A stretch of 64,000 nucleotides of DNA from Luxibacter massiliensis. GTDB taxonomy: Bacteria; Bacillota; Clostridia; Lachnospirales; Lachnospiraceae. Under the pieces are notes generated by a model. That model did not search any database. It had not been told where the DNA came from and worked only from the letters and a program-made list of their open reading frames with translations. This document shows, in pieces, positions 8,330-17,416 of this stretch. The translations under genes and the position numbers were made by a program. How positions within the stretch are numbered: the first letter of the stretch is position 1; every line of letters starts with the position of its first letter. The stretch is from the NCBI RefSeq assembly GCF_900604355.1, contig NZ_UWOE01000001.1:1364001-1428000 (forward strand). Direction: 5' to 3'.

Positions 8330-9685
8330 TTATTTCCAACTATACGTTTTACCGCCCCATGTTTTTGTCAGTTTCAAGATAACAAGATAAAGAATCACAC
8401 ATAATGTCAGTGCCCCTATAGCCGTATACATGCCGATTGTGCCTGACGCTAACGCTAAAATAATAAGATATACAGGAGTGCTGGCAATCATAATCAGATT
8501 GCAGGCTCCAAGCTCAACACTTGTGGATGTCCGAAAGCCAGGGTCGACAATTCTCACCAGGGCGATCCCGCTGGGCACGGTTCCTGTGCATGTACCATAT
8601 AAACCTAAAGTACGTTCGAAATCATTGCTGCCCCCGAAACGCTGGCCAAAATAGAAGCAGACCACGAAAGTGATGATAGTAGTTATGGCAGAGACTAGCA
8701 CGATAGGCATCAGCCATTGGCTGATAAGCCGGACAGAAACAGCCATAAAGGCACATACAACCAGATAATCAGCAGTCCAGCCGGTAATTTTGTTCTGGAG
8801 AGTATTATCCTGCAGAAAACCAATTTTCATTTTTTTCATGATCCATTTGACAATATATGCTGCATACATTCCGTTCATAAACATCATACTGCTCATAGAT
8901 GTACCTAAAAAACCAGGTATCAGAGACAGGACTTTACTGATAGCAACTGCCAATACATAACAGATGCCAATCAATACAAAATGAAATGCCAGGGTTTCAA
9001 TATTGCTGCTGCAGGTTGTATCTTTTACCATATAATCTGTCTGTTCCTCTTGGCGCAGATATCCCTTTAAAATTGTTTGATTTATGTTTCCGCAATTTTT
9101 GGCAATGCCACGCTTGATTCCCAGCTTAGCAGATGGAACCCCAACAAGAAATGCTGCGATAAACCCGATAGCAGCGAAAGTAACAGCCACAGTTGCAGCA
9201 TGATCCCATCCATACTGTTCAAAAATTGCCCCATAGGCCGCTGATTGTCCTGGGCCTTGGCAAAAGGCAAACTGAATCAGCATCCCATACATACTATCCA
9301 TACCCACGCTCTCTCCTGACAGTGCTATTGCAGCTGTGGCAGCAATAGGTGTCAGGGCATATAGAAGGCACCAGACCAGGCCCAGGCCCACTGCGCCCCG
9401 AATGGTATTTTTAGCGTTATTTGTCTCATTTTTAGGAGTAGTAGTTAATGTGATGGAAATAAATGAAACTGTAAACAGATGGTTGACTATGTCTGTAAAC
9501 ATATGAAAGTCTGTCCCTACATCGATGCCTATATTCAATGCAGCATTCATAAAAATAATACCGAGTATTCCAGCAATTACGCTGGCCGGTACAAGCATAT
9601 TGCGTAAAAAACCAATTTTGGCCCTTAAAAGCACCCCTAACCCTAACATCACACTTGCCCACCCAAATGCCATCATAAAACTCAT
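8330..9685 (-). CDS. GltS-type sodium/glutamate symporter family protein
   Basis: 451 residues, polytopic, about 10-12 hydrophobic segments. It starts MSFMMAFGWASVMLGLG after AGGAGG. The glycine-rich re-entrant segments of the GltS family are recognisable: a QFAFCQGPGQSAAYG-type loop in the first half and a GLYGTCTGTVPSG loop in the second half, giving the inverted two-fold layout of these secondary carriers. Family members bring in glutamate with sodium; some members have other anionic substrates. It stands between an HTH regulator and a YtcJ-like amidohydrolase, all minus strand, which suggests a regulated uptake-and-hydrolysis unit. The substrate is not defined by the sequence. Confidence 0.85.
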   Translation of the reverse strand: MSFMMAFGWASVMLGLGVLLRAKIGFLRNMLVPASVIAGILGIIFMNAALNIGIDVGTDFHMFTDIVNHLFTVSFISITLTTTPKNETNNAKNTIRGAVGLGLVWCLLYALTPIAATAAIALSGESVGMDSMYGMLIQFAFCQGPGQSAAYGAIFEQYGWDHAATVAVTFAAIGFIAAFLVGVPSAKLGIKRGIAKNCGNINQTILKGYLRQEEQTDYMVKDTTCSSNIETLAFHFVLIGICYVLAVAISKVLSLIPGFLGTSMSSMMFMNGMYAAYIVKWIMKKMKIGFLQDNTLQNKITGWTADYLVVCAFMAVSVRLISQWLMPIVLVSAITTIITFVVCFYFGQRFGGSNDFERTLGLYGTCTGTVPSGIALVRIVDPGFRTSTSVELGACNLIMIASTPVYLIILALASGTIGMYTAIGALTLCVILYLVILKLTKTWGGKTYSWK

Positions 9686-9698
9686 GCTTTTATCCTCC

Positions 9699-9746
9699 TG
9701 TAAAATCTATAGAACACATTTTAGTACTATTGTAAAAACCTATAGA
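9699..9746 (-). promoter_or_regulatory. paired operator-like repeats upstream of the GltS-type gene
   Basis: TGTAAAATCTATAGA (9699-9713) and TGTAAAAACCTATAGA (9731-9746) are near-identical direct repeats on the plus strand, each containing the palindrome CTATAG. The gene-proximal copy touches the ribosome-site region of the carrier gene. They lie between the HTH regulator and the carrier, so they are candidate binding sites for that regulator. Confidence 0.5.
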
Positions 9747-9793
9747 TGTGAAAACAAGTGAATGAAAGTGCAGGATGGGGCAGTCACATGAAT

Positions 9794-11266
9794 TCATTCT
9801 TTTTCTGCATGCAGCAGCAGCCGCACAGTGTTTACATAATGCCTGAGTTTTCCCATAATGACGGCAGGCTCACTGATAACTACGTCAGGCCGGTTTTTCC
9901 AGATACAATCATAGAACCGGCAGAATAATGTAGATATAGAAGTACTGTTTATAATCAAAATGTTGTTTCTGTAGCTATCATTTTCCAGGCGAAGATAGCC
10001 TAGGCTGTCAGATAAAAATAGGCAGGGGTTGGTAATATACTTGAAATCTGTACTGAAGCCTTCCTCAACCAGCTTTAAATTCCCTGTATTTTTATGCTTT
10101 TGTACGAATAATTCCATAAACTCCATATAGCGCAGCCTCTGTTTTAATGAAAGTATAATTGGAATATTAAAAAAATCAAGTTCACCTGAAAGTGCCAAGT
10201 TATAAAAGGCCGAGGTATAAATCATAATAGATATGTGGCTGCCAGTATTAAGTAAATTCTGGGTGAGACTGTGGGCCTGGCGCATCAATGCCGCAGATCC
10301 AGTGTATTTGGATGGGATTTTAAGAAGCAGTTCTTCAAATAAATCGTCTGGAAGAAATATTTCAGTGGCATGGCCCAACAGCCAGCGGATATCGGTAGAT
10401 ATGATAGATTGTATATACTCATGGTTATTAAGCATATCATGGAAGGCCGTTTTTCTAAACACAAGCTGATCCACACTAAGCCTGGACTGAAGAGAAGCAT
10501 AGATTTGAGATGCCGACTCAGGGGAAGCATTCTTGGTATATGTGAACCATTGTCTGTCCAATCCCAGATGGACAGCACTGACATAAAAATCATTGTCCGC
10601 TGAAAAGATAAATTTCCCCGAGGCATAAGGGGCACTGTATAATGCGAAATCTAACTGGGACAGGCCCGTCAGCATGTGAATAAGAGAAATACAGTCATAT
10701 ACAATATCACGGCTATAAAACTCTGTCTCATCAATAGAAATAACCATAGAAAAATGTACTCCAGGCATAGCCTGGCGAAATGAAAAATGTCCTTGTTCAA
10801 TACCTGATAGGAACAGACGGCTTTCATTCTGCAAAGCAAATAGATCAACTACAGCTATGAGATTCATTTCTTCCTGAGGTTTCTGGGTTAATACTTGTAA
10901 AGAATGTACCAGTTCAATATCTGTTATAACCGGGAGAACCAATATTTCCTTTGCTCTAGGGGAACGTATTTCTTTATCTTTCGTATAAGCCTTTAGTAGC
11001 ATATCAGCTAATTCTTCCTGCATATTATCAGTCTGCCCCAGGTGGTATTCTTTACATAATATATCTGCTACACAGGGCGGCTGATTTTGTAAAATGGCGT
11101 GTATAATTTGCCGGCACAGGGAATCAATACTTTTTTCTGACGGCAGAGCCTTTCCGCTGATCCATTTGCTGATATAAGAAACGTCATACTGCAAGGCCTC
11201 TGCCAGCACGGCGTTTTTAATCTCTGCTTTGTTCATTAATGCCTGCAGAACCTTGCCAAAATTCAT
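9794..11266 (-). CDS. XRE-like HTH transcriptional regulator with a large uncharacterised C-terminal region
   Basis: 490 residues. The first about 60 residues look like a Cro/CI-type helix-turn-helix: an AVLAEALQYDVSYISKWISGKALPS segment in which VSYISKWISG is the recognition-helix region. The remaining 420 residues have no domain I can name; they are mixed alpha/beta and contain a PVITDIELVHSLQVL stretch and several long helices. It is not a membrane protein. It lies just upstream of the GltS-type carrier on the same strand, with paired repeats (9699-9746) between them. It follows the CapK-like gene by 16 bp, so it may be transcribed with the glycan operon as well. Control of the carrier/amidohydrolase pair is inferred. 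Confidence 0.75.
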   Translation of the reverse strand: MNFGKVLQALMNKAEIKNAVLAEALQYDVSYISKWISGKALPSEKSIDSLCRQIIHAILQNQPPCVADILCKEYHLGQTDNMQEELADMLLKAYTKDKEIRSPRAKEILVLPVITDIELVHSLQVLTQKPQEEMNLIAVVDLFALQNESRLFLSGIEQGHFSFRQAMPGVHFSMVISIDETEFYSRDIVYDCISLIHMLTGLSQLDFALYSAPYASGKFIFSADNDFYVSAVHLGLDRQWFTYTKNASPESASQIYASLQSRLSVDQLVFRKTAFHDMLNNHEYIQSIISTDIRWLLGHATEIFLPDDLFEELLLKIPSKYTGSAALMRQAHSLTQNLLNTGSHISIMIYTSAFYNLALSGELDFFNIPIILSLKQRLRYMEFMELFVQKHKNTGNLKLVEEGFSTDFKYITNPCLFLSDSLGYLRLENDSYRNNILIINSTSISTLFCRFYDCIWKNRPDVVISEPAVIMGKLRHYVNTVRLLLHAEKE

Positions 11267-11282
11267 TCCTGCATCTCCCTTC

Positions 11283-12593
11283 CTAATTACCTGAAACTTT
11301 ACTCACCATAAATTTGATTTTCATATTTTTGTCAAGGGGTATATTCTCCATCCATTCAAATGTATAACATAAATCATTTCGTGACAGAAGTTTGTTCAAT
11401 GTCGCAATCATATATTGCTCGATTTCCTGTGTTGTTTCGGGACAGTCATTTTTTACCAACTGTATCCGTATAGCCGTATAGCTTTCCTGAATAAACCTGA
11501 TCTGGAATATATAGGGGCAATGTTCGGCAAGAGAATAAAAGGGTTGATATCCGACCCGGGTTCCATCAGCAAAAGTAAACCAATCCGTCATTCTTCCACA
11601 GATCTTCTTAATGTACATGATCCCGTTTTCTCTCAATGTCTCCACCTGATCTCTGAGATCATAGTTTATTATGGGGAAGCGTCTTTGAAACAGGCTGGTT
11701 ACAATAATCCTCCCATTGTCTGTATCTGTACCGCTTTGTACTTCATCTAGATATACTGCATGGGTATCCCAGGTTATATAGTGTTTCTCTAAATTGCCGC
11801 ACCTTGTATACGTAAATGCAGACACTTCCTCAGCGCCGTAAGAATCAAATAAGACATCCCCGAAATATTCAGTAATCATATTCCGTGACACGGAATCTAA
11901 CTGTTCGGAAGTAGAGCAAATCAGCCTGGGTTTAAACATCGCTATGTTTTCTTTTTTAGCATACAAGATCATTTCAATTAAAATAGATTTGTTTGCATAT
12001 AACAGCACAGGCTGATGATTATTCAGAGCCTGGACAAGAAACTGTGTGGTTTCAAGTGCAGAATATGTATATCTCTGCAATATGCCCAGTTTCTGTATAA
12101 TAGAGTCCCGGGTATTCCTTTTGGTGTTTACTTTGATTGCCATTGTCCTGTCCAGAAAAGGGTTATACCCGTGGATACGCAGCAAACGGATCCAGGCTGC
12201 ATTGGCTACGGCTTTCTCCCTTATCCCATATATGACTTTTATGGGGATTCCGGAAGAACCGCTTGTGCTGTTTATATAGCAATTGTCACTGTGTCCTTTG
12301 GCAATTTCAGAATCCATCCAGTCTTTTAATTCAATTTTAGTAAGGCGAGGAAATTTTTTCAAATCTTCCAGGCACTGTACATCTGCAGGCGTTAGGTTTG
12401 CTTCATCAAATTTTTTTCGGTAAACAGGGATCTGATAGGCTTTCTTCATTATCTGTCCTATCTTTTTGTCTACATCCTGCATTAATTTTGTGGGATTTTT
12501 ATATTCCCCATCTTTGGTGTATTTTGACAGTAAGTAAATATATTCCACTAACGTCCATGCATTACATAATACACCCTTTACTAATTTATTCAT
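11283..12593 (-). CDS. CapK/phenylacetate-CoA ligase-like adenylate-forming enzyme
   Basis: 436 residues. Family signs: an INSTSGSSGIPIKV phosphate-binding loop (the SGSSGxP type of PaaK/CapK), a DSYGAEE segment and a NYDLRDQVE segment as in acyl-adenylating enzymes, and a C-terminal lobe ending in MKIKFMVSK. CapK-type proteins occur in capsule and wall-polymer loci and are thought to activate an acyl or aminoacyl group for transfer to a sugar; the substrate is unknown. It overlaps the epimerase gene by 8 bp and belongs to the minus-strand glycan operon that also has an ATP-grasp and a 4-amino-sugar transaminase. Confidence 0.82.
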   Translation of the reverse strand: MNKLVKGVLCNAWTLVEYIYLLSKYTKDGEYKNPTKLMQDVDKKIGQIMKKAYQIPVYRKKFDEANLTPADVQCLEDLKKFPRLTKIELKDWMDSEIAKGHSDNCYINSTSGSSGIPIKVIYGIREKAVANAAWIRLLRIHGYNPFLDRTMAIKVNTKRNTRDSIIQKLGILQRYTYSALETTQFLVQALNNHQPVLLYANKSILIEMILYAKKENIAMFKPRLICSTSEQLDSVSRNMITEYFGDVLFDSYGAEEVSAFTYTRCGNLEKHYITWDTHAVYLDEVQSGTDTDNGRIIVTSLFQRRFPIINYDLRDQVETLRENGIMYIKKICGRMTDWFTFADGTRVGYQPFYSLAEHCPYIFQIRFIQESYTAIRIQLVKNDCPETTQEIEQYMIATLNKLLSRNDLCYTFEWMENIPLDKNMKIKFMVSKVSGN

Positions 12594-13515
12594 TTGGGGA
12601 TCCCTCCTTGCCCTGGTTCATTTTATTTTGTCCAGCAATAATATCCAGGATCATAGTTTCCATGGAATATTGAGTCCTGAAATTAAAGTCTCTGCAAATT
12701 TTACCAGCATCTAATATAATACGAGTGAAATCTTCTTTTTTATTTTCTAAGTGGATGATTTTGCTATCTGAATGGCTGAGTTCTATAATACGACCTGCTA
12801 TTTCTGCCATACTGGCCCCAAATCCCGAGGCCAGATTGTAAATCCCGGAAACATTTTCAGCCAAAAGGGCACTCTGAATTCCGTGGCAGGCGTCTTTTAC
12901 ATATATATAATCCCTGACAGCACAGCCTGTGCCAAACAAGGTAATATCTTGTCCAGACAATGCCTGACGGATAAAAACTGAGAAAGCATTTGTATCCTCC
13001 AATGAATCATTGACAACCTGGGAGAGGCGGAGGATTTTAATTTTTTGGCTGAATGTATGGTTATAGTATGTGCATAATTGTTCTTCCATCACCTTTTCAA
13101 CGCCATAAAAGTTAATAGGTGTTAATGGATCTGTCTCGGCAAATTTATGCGGTGTATGCGTCCCGTACACACATCTGCTAGAAATGGTCACAATATTCGT
13201 GATACCGGCCTTTTGGGCAGCTTGTATTACATTTTCCAAAACAGAGAGATTGTCCAGATAATGGTGCAGCCCAGAAGGTTCCCCGGCAGCTACTTTACGG
13301 GCCGCCAAATGTAGAACACAGTCGCAGCCTGCAAAATGGTGTGCAAGGTTCTGCACTGAATAATCTGTCTCCAGGTAATCAACCTGATCAACAGTTCCAA
13401 ACTGGCCTTTGTTATCACTGCGGTATAAGGCAGTTATTTTGTGTCTGTCCTTCAAATACTCTGTGCAGTATTTCCCTAAAAATCCTTTTGCTCCCGTAAT
13501 CCCTATTCTCTTCAT
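12586..13515 (-). CDS. NAD-dependent epimerase/dehydratase family protein (extended SDR)
   Basis: 309 residues. The start is the ATG at 13513-13515 (MKRIGITGAKGFLGKY) with GAGGAG upstream. The N-terminus has the TGxxGxxG NAD(P) motif, then CVLHLAARKVA, a TISSRCVYG strand (catalytic Ser) and an INFYGVEKVMEE Tyr-X3-Lys pair (YGVEK). This is the extended short-chain dehydrogenase fold used by nucleotide-sugar epimerases, dehydratases and 4-ketoreductases. It is translationally linked to the CapK-like gene (8-bp overlap) and follows the GT-C-like gene by 4 bp. A role in finishing the nucleotide sugar used by the operon is inferred; the sugar is not identifiable. Confidence 0.85.
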   Translation of the reverse strand: MKRIGITGAKGFLGKYCTEYLKDRHKITALYRSDNKGQFGTVDQVDYLETDYSVQNLAHHFAGCDCVLHLAARKVAAGEPSGLHHYLDNLSVLENVIQAAQKAGITNIVTISSRCVYGTHTPHKFAETDPLTPINFYGVEKVMEEQLCTYYNHTFSQKIKILRLSQVVNDSLEDTNAFSVFIRQALSGQDITLFGTGCAVRDYIYVKDACHGIQSALLAENVSGIYNLASGFGASMAEIAGRIIELSHSDSKIIHLENKKEDFTRIILDAGKICRDFNFRTQYSMETMILDIIAGQNKMNQGKEGSPNE

Positions 13516-13519
13516 TTCC

Positions 13520-15400
13520 TTACTCCTCGCTGTCGGTACATTTATATATAGAAAGAGCTTTACCACTGGTTTCTACACTGTCAATTTGCTCCAGCCTCTT
13601 TCCTTGTTCAGATATCAGGCCATCTATACAAGGATGATATTCGCCTAGTTCTACATAATAGACATTGTCGCACTCCAGAAGGCCCTCCAGGGCAGTTTCA
13701 AAACCAAAAAGTTTGTTGCGTTCATAATATAGAGGTGAACGGGCATACCAGTTTCCAAGTGAATCCATATTTAGGATCTCTGTGTTGTCTATGCCAAATA
13801 CTCGCTCGGAGGCCGCTATAAAGTCCAGTGAATTATAAAAGTAAAAATTATCTGGGTGATCTTCAGCGTATTCCCGCAGAACATCTAGTTCTTCCACCTT
13901 GTCAGCTATGGAGGAACGGATAGCGGTACTTTTTCTCTGCAGTTGGTACTGATTTCCAAGCAGGCAAATACCTGATATAACGACAATAGTAAAGCCATAC
14001 ATGATTTTAATAAGGCCCTCCTTGCAGAAACTAGGAGTATGAGTATTTTTATCTACACAGGATTGGCCATACAAACTTAGAAAGCCTCCCGCACAAAACA
14101 GTGCCATAGATTCAATGATGCGCGGCATAATTCTTCCGAATAAAATAAGGAAAGCCGAACCGCAGACCACATATAAGGGGAATAAACAAACTACTGTACA
14201 ATTCAGCCAGTTCTTATCTTTGGAGATTTGCACAGCCATCATAAAGAAAATAAATAATATACCTAAGGAGGTAAATAAGACCTCACCCTGGAAAAACTGT
14301 GAAAATATATCGTTAAATGAACTGATAACTTTTCCTATAAATGGTATATTGTTTATCTTATCAGTGTATTCTTTTATCTTTATAAAGTTTTCAGTGGATA
14401 TGCTGTCACTTACATCAAAAGTGCGCCCTGATAAGGCTTCATAATCGGGTTCGTCAATGCCAAGCTCAGTATAAAATTCCCAATTATCGTTATAATCAGG
14501 TATTCCTTCATAGTCAGTAACTTCCGCTCTGGCAACATTAAAATCAATATAATCTTTCATCAAATCTGAATTTACATTTAGCCAGATACAGATTCTTAGA
14601 ATGGCGGAGATAAAAAGCAAGCCTGCTAAGAGCCACAGGAAATATTTACGCTGCTTATAATTTATTATAATTCCCACTAAAATAAGAATGATAATAACTG
14701 GCAGAGACATTAAAAAAACATATCTTCTAGTTAAATAGGACAGAAAGGAAAAAAACAAAAAAAGAAAACAATAAGGCCATATTTTATTTTTACTTAGACA
14801 TGCCACTGTCCGCCCGTTCCCGGGGTCATGAATGGGGTTATCTTGGGTATGGTTATTTAAATGCTGATATTTATATATTAGTTCTATAATACAGGCAATA
14901 GCCGCCATTCCAAAAAAGGCCGATACAGTTGTGAACTGTGGCATAAGAATTTGTTTTTGGAATATAAGGGCAAAAATAACCAAATAAATAAATTGCCTTT
15001 TGATAAAGTCATACAGACTTTTTGAACGTTTCAAAAAAACATAGTTACAAAAACATACGCTTGAAAACATTCCCAATTCAAAAAACAATCCATACCATTC
15101 AATGTTCTCATTGATCCTATATAGTAAAGATAGGGCAGTGCTTAAAACAATATTCAGGAAAATAGCTTGATTGTTTGGATTTCCAGAATACCTCCCAGAA
15201 ATAATCAAGCGCATACGGTAATCGTCATTTGTAGCAAATATTGGTTGGCCTAAAAGTATTAGTATTAAAAATACTAGTACATTAAATCCAATACAGCTCA
15301 GCAAAATGATACTCTTTTTATGCTTATGGAATATGTCCTCAGATTTTTTATAAATGTTTGTGTACAATTTTATTTCTCCTGATAAATCATATAGCCGCAC
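13520..15400 (-). CDS. polytopic membrane protein, GT-C glycosyltransferase-like
   Basis: 626 residues with about 10-12 hydrophobic segments in the first 430 residues and a soluble C-terminal domain of about 150 residues. After the first membrane helix there is an ATNDDYRMRLI segment; an acidic pair at this place is the usual catalytic position of GT-C enzymes that use lipid-linked sugars outside the membrane. The same layout and a similar segment (VSDDFIMASI, followed by SG and QNPQMIF/NPNNQAIF) occur in the protein at 18688-20484, so the two are paralogs. The ATG at 15398-15400 overlaps the ATP-grasp gene by 31 bp; no later start is better. Function as a glycosyltransferase or sugar-modifying membrane protein is inferred. 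Confidence 0.7.
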   Translation of the reverse strand: MRLYDLSGEIKLYTNIYKKSEDIFHKHKKSIILLSCIGFNVLVFLILILLGQPIFATNDDYRMRLIISGRYSGNPNNQAIFLNIVLSTALSLLYRINENIEWYGLFFELGMFSSVCFCNYVFLKRSKSLYDFIKRQFIYLVIFALIFQKQILMPQFTTVSAFFGMAAIACIIELIYKYQHLNNHTQDNPIHDPGNGRTVACLSKNKIWPYCFLFLFFSFLSYLTRRYVFLMSLPVIIILILVGIIINYKQRKYFLWLLAGLLFISAILRICIWLNVNSDLMKDYIDFNVARAEVTDYEGIPDYNDNWEFYTELGIDEPDYEALSGRTFDVSDSISTENFIKIKEYTDKINNIPFIGKVISSFNDIFSQFFQGEVLFTSLGILFIFFMMAVQISKDKNWLNCTVVCLFPLYVVCGSAFLILFGRIMPRIIESMALFCAGGFLSLYGQSCVDKNTHTPSFCKEGLIKIMYGFTIVVISGICLLGNQYQLQRKSTAIRSSIADKVEELDVLREYAEDHPDNFYFYNSLDFIAASERVFGIDNTEILNMDSLGNWYARSPLYYERNKLFGFETALEGLLECDNVYYVELGEYHPCIDGLISEQGKRLEQIDSVETSGKALSIYKCTDSEE

Positions 15401-16470
15401 TTTTCCATATAACCGTTTAGCCGGCGAACTTCCTCGCCAGTATCGTAATAATCCCGGCGGTAATCAATCTCATCTGTATTCCATTCCCGCATAGGTGTTC
15501 CGGGTTTTTGGCAAATGAATTCCAATGCAAAATTCCCTTTCCTGTATACGGGGTTCATTGCACTGGAAGGTGCAGATTCCAGAAGATTAACTGAAGCTTT
15601 AAGCAAATCAACTCCACAATAATATTTGATGAACTTCCACATATGGCATCCATCAAGTCTGGGGGCGGCCTCAATTAAATAAGGAATTCCTTCAACAACT
15701 TTCATTTGGAAATAAGCGGGGCCATTTGAGATAGAAAGGCGGGATGCTGTTCTGCGGGCCAGAGCGCAGGCCCTTTCGCATATATCCTTACAAAGTCCCG
15801 AAGGAAGTAAGTGTTTTTTGATAATTCCCCCGGGATATTCTGAGAAAGAGATTCTGTCAGAAACAATCGAAAAGCGCATATTTCCTTTTTCAAAAAATGC
15901 ATTTACAGAGATTTCCCGCCCATCCAGGTATTTCTCAATAATAAGCTGTTTTTTTCTGGAATGGATGATGCTCTTATCGTAATTGTCTATTAATTCTTGT
16001 AAACTGCCAGCTTGGTACACGCCTCTTTGTCCCTGGGAATCTACAGGCTTCATAATGACAGGGAAGAAATTTATTTTTTCCAGATCTTCTTTTTGGCGTA
16101 TGACAATGTAAGGGACATTTCCTTCAAATGTTTCACCCAGTGTTTTTCTCATATTATCTTTCGTATTGCATGTTAAGGCTGTGTTATAGGAGACAAAATG
16201 GGGAAGATGCAATAATTCGCAGACACGGGAAACTGTCGGCATGGCAATATCAGAGCCAACGGAATATATTAAATCTGCCTGTATATTTTCTGCATACTCT
16301 TTAACTTTTTCAATATCTGTAATATTAATTTGTTCAAAGTAGTCTAATAATGGGATGCCCTTATCTGTATTTGTATAACTGCACCCATATACTATATATC
16401 CATTCTCTTTGCAGTATTCTATTAAGTCAATTTGTGCGTTTCCAGCACCTAATATTAGTATTTTCCTCAT
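15370..16470 (-). CDS. ATP-grasp family ligase
   Basis: 366 residues. The N-terminal domain starts MRKILILGAGNAQ, a Rossmann-like pre-ATP-grasp fold. The ATP-grasp part has VIMKPVDSQGQRGV (lysine and glycine-rich loop), QLIIEKYLDGREISV (metal/ATP region) and YLIEAAPRLDGCHMWKFI (catalytic acidic/Arg region). These enzymes join a carboxylate, activated by ATP as acyl phosphate, to an amine. In an operon with a WecE-type 4-amino-sugar transaminase and a CapK-like enzyme, attachment of an amino acid or other acid to an amino sugar is a plausible inference. It overlaps the GT2 gene by 4 bp (ATGA type) and the membrane gene by 31 bp. Confidence 0.82.
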   Translation of the reverse strand: MRKILILGAGNAQIDLIEYCKENGYIVYGCSYTNTDKGIPLLDYFEQINITDIEKVKEYAENIQADLIYSVGSDIAMPTVSRVCELLHLPHFVSYNTALTCNTKDNMRKTLGETFEGNVPYIVIRQKEDLEKINFFPVIMKPVDSQGQRGVYQAGSLQELIDNYDKSIIHSRKKQLIIEKYLDGREISVNAFFEKGNMRFSIVSDRISFSEYPGGIIKKHLLPSGLCKDICERACALARRTASRLSISNGPAYFQMKVVEGIPYLIEAAPRLDGCHMWKFIKYYCGVDLLKASVNLLESAPSSAMNPVYRKGNFALEFICQKPGTPMREWNTDEIDYRRDYYDTGEEVRRLNGYMEKCGYMIYQEK

Positions 16471-17414
16471 GGCTCTGATTCACTTTCTTCTATATTAATA
16501 GTTTCTTTTACAATATACTGAGGTTCATTGTTTAATTTTAGATAAGCCCGTCCTACATATTCCCCCACAAATCCCAGAAAAATTAATTGGATCCCCAGAG
16601 ACAGCAGTATGATAATCATTATGGAGGGCCATCCGGCCGAGAGTGATGGATCCATAAGCCTTCTTATAAAAACAACGGCACCTCCCAATAAAGAGAGCGC
16701 AGATATACTGTAACCACAATAAGTAACCAAACGCAGCGGAAGTATGGAGAAACCAATATAATTGGCCCATAGGCCAAACAATTTTTTCAAGGTATAGCCG
16801 GAGTGGCCATACTTCCTCTCAAAATGTTTGACAGGGACGCTTTTAATATTACTTGTTGTTTTTAATATGATCCCAAGTAAGTATGGGTGTGGCCCGTCAA
16901 AATTGACTATATTATCCCTGACAAATTTTCGTACTATCCAGAAACTGGTACAATGAATCTCTTTGGGTTTATGCAGCAGTTTTTCAGCAGTCCAGTTATT
17001 AAACCCAGTTCCCAACTTTCTGAAAAGGGAGTGCTTCTTTTCAGGGTAAAAGCCATATACCACATCATACCCTCCATGAAATGCGTTGATCAATTTAGTC
17101 AATTGTGAGGGATGTGTCTGTAAGTCATCGTCCATAGAAATAAAACAATCACCCCGGGCATATTTCAGGCCGGCAATAATTGCACTGTGCTGTCCAAAGT
17201 TTTTAGAAAAATTGACTCCTTTGACATATGAGTAATTCTCAGATAATTCTTTAATTTTTTTCCACGTCTTGCCTTCATCAGGAGAACAGTCATTTACCAG
17301 TACAAATTCATATTTTTCTATTCCTGCTTTTTCTAACTCACTGACGGTTAAACTGACGACTTCTTCCAGCATTTTATCTGATTTATAGCAGGGAATAATA
17401 ATCGAATAAAACAT
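16467..17414 (-). CDS. GtrB/DPM1-type family 2 glycosyltransferase with two C-terminal TM helices
   Basis: 315 residues. The GT-A domain (about 1-220) has IIIPCYKSDKML, the FVLVNDCSPDE acidic motif and SMDDDLQTHPSQL, which binds metal and nucleotide sugar. Two hydrophobic helices follow (about 230-295), as in GtrB and polyprenyl-phosphate glycosyltransferases. Such enzymes load a sugar from UDP or GDP onto undecaprenyl phosphate at the cytoplasmic face, for later use by a GT-C enzyme outside. The two GT-C-like proteins of this operon are natural partners. It overlaps the ATP-grasp gene by 4 bp and starts 2 bp after the aminotransferase stop codon. Confidence 0.88.
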   Translation of the reverse strand: MFYSIIIPCYKSDKMLEEVVSLTVSELEKAGIEKYEFVLVNDCSPDEGKTWKKIKELSENYSYVKGVNFSKNFGQHSAIIAGLKYARGDCFISMDDDLQTHPSQLTKLINAFHGGYDVVYGFYPEKKHSLFRKLGTGFNNWTAEKLLHKPKEIHCTSFWIVRKFVRDNIVNFDGPHPYLLGIILKTTSNIKSVPVKHFERKYGHSGYTLKKLFGLWANYIGFSILPLRLVTYCGYSISALSLLGGAVVFIRRLMDPSLSAGWPSIMIIILLSLGIQLIFLGFVGEYVGRAYLKLNNEPQYIVKETINIEESESEP

Positions 17415-17416
17415 GC

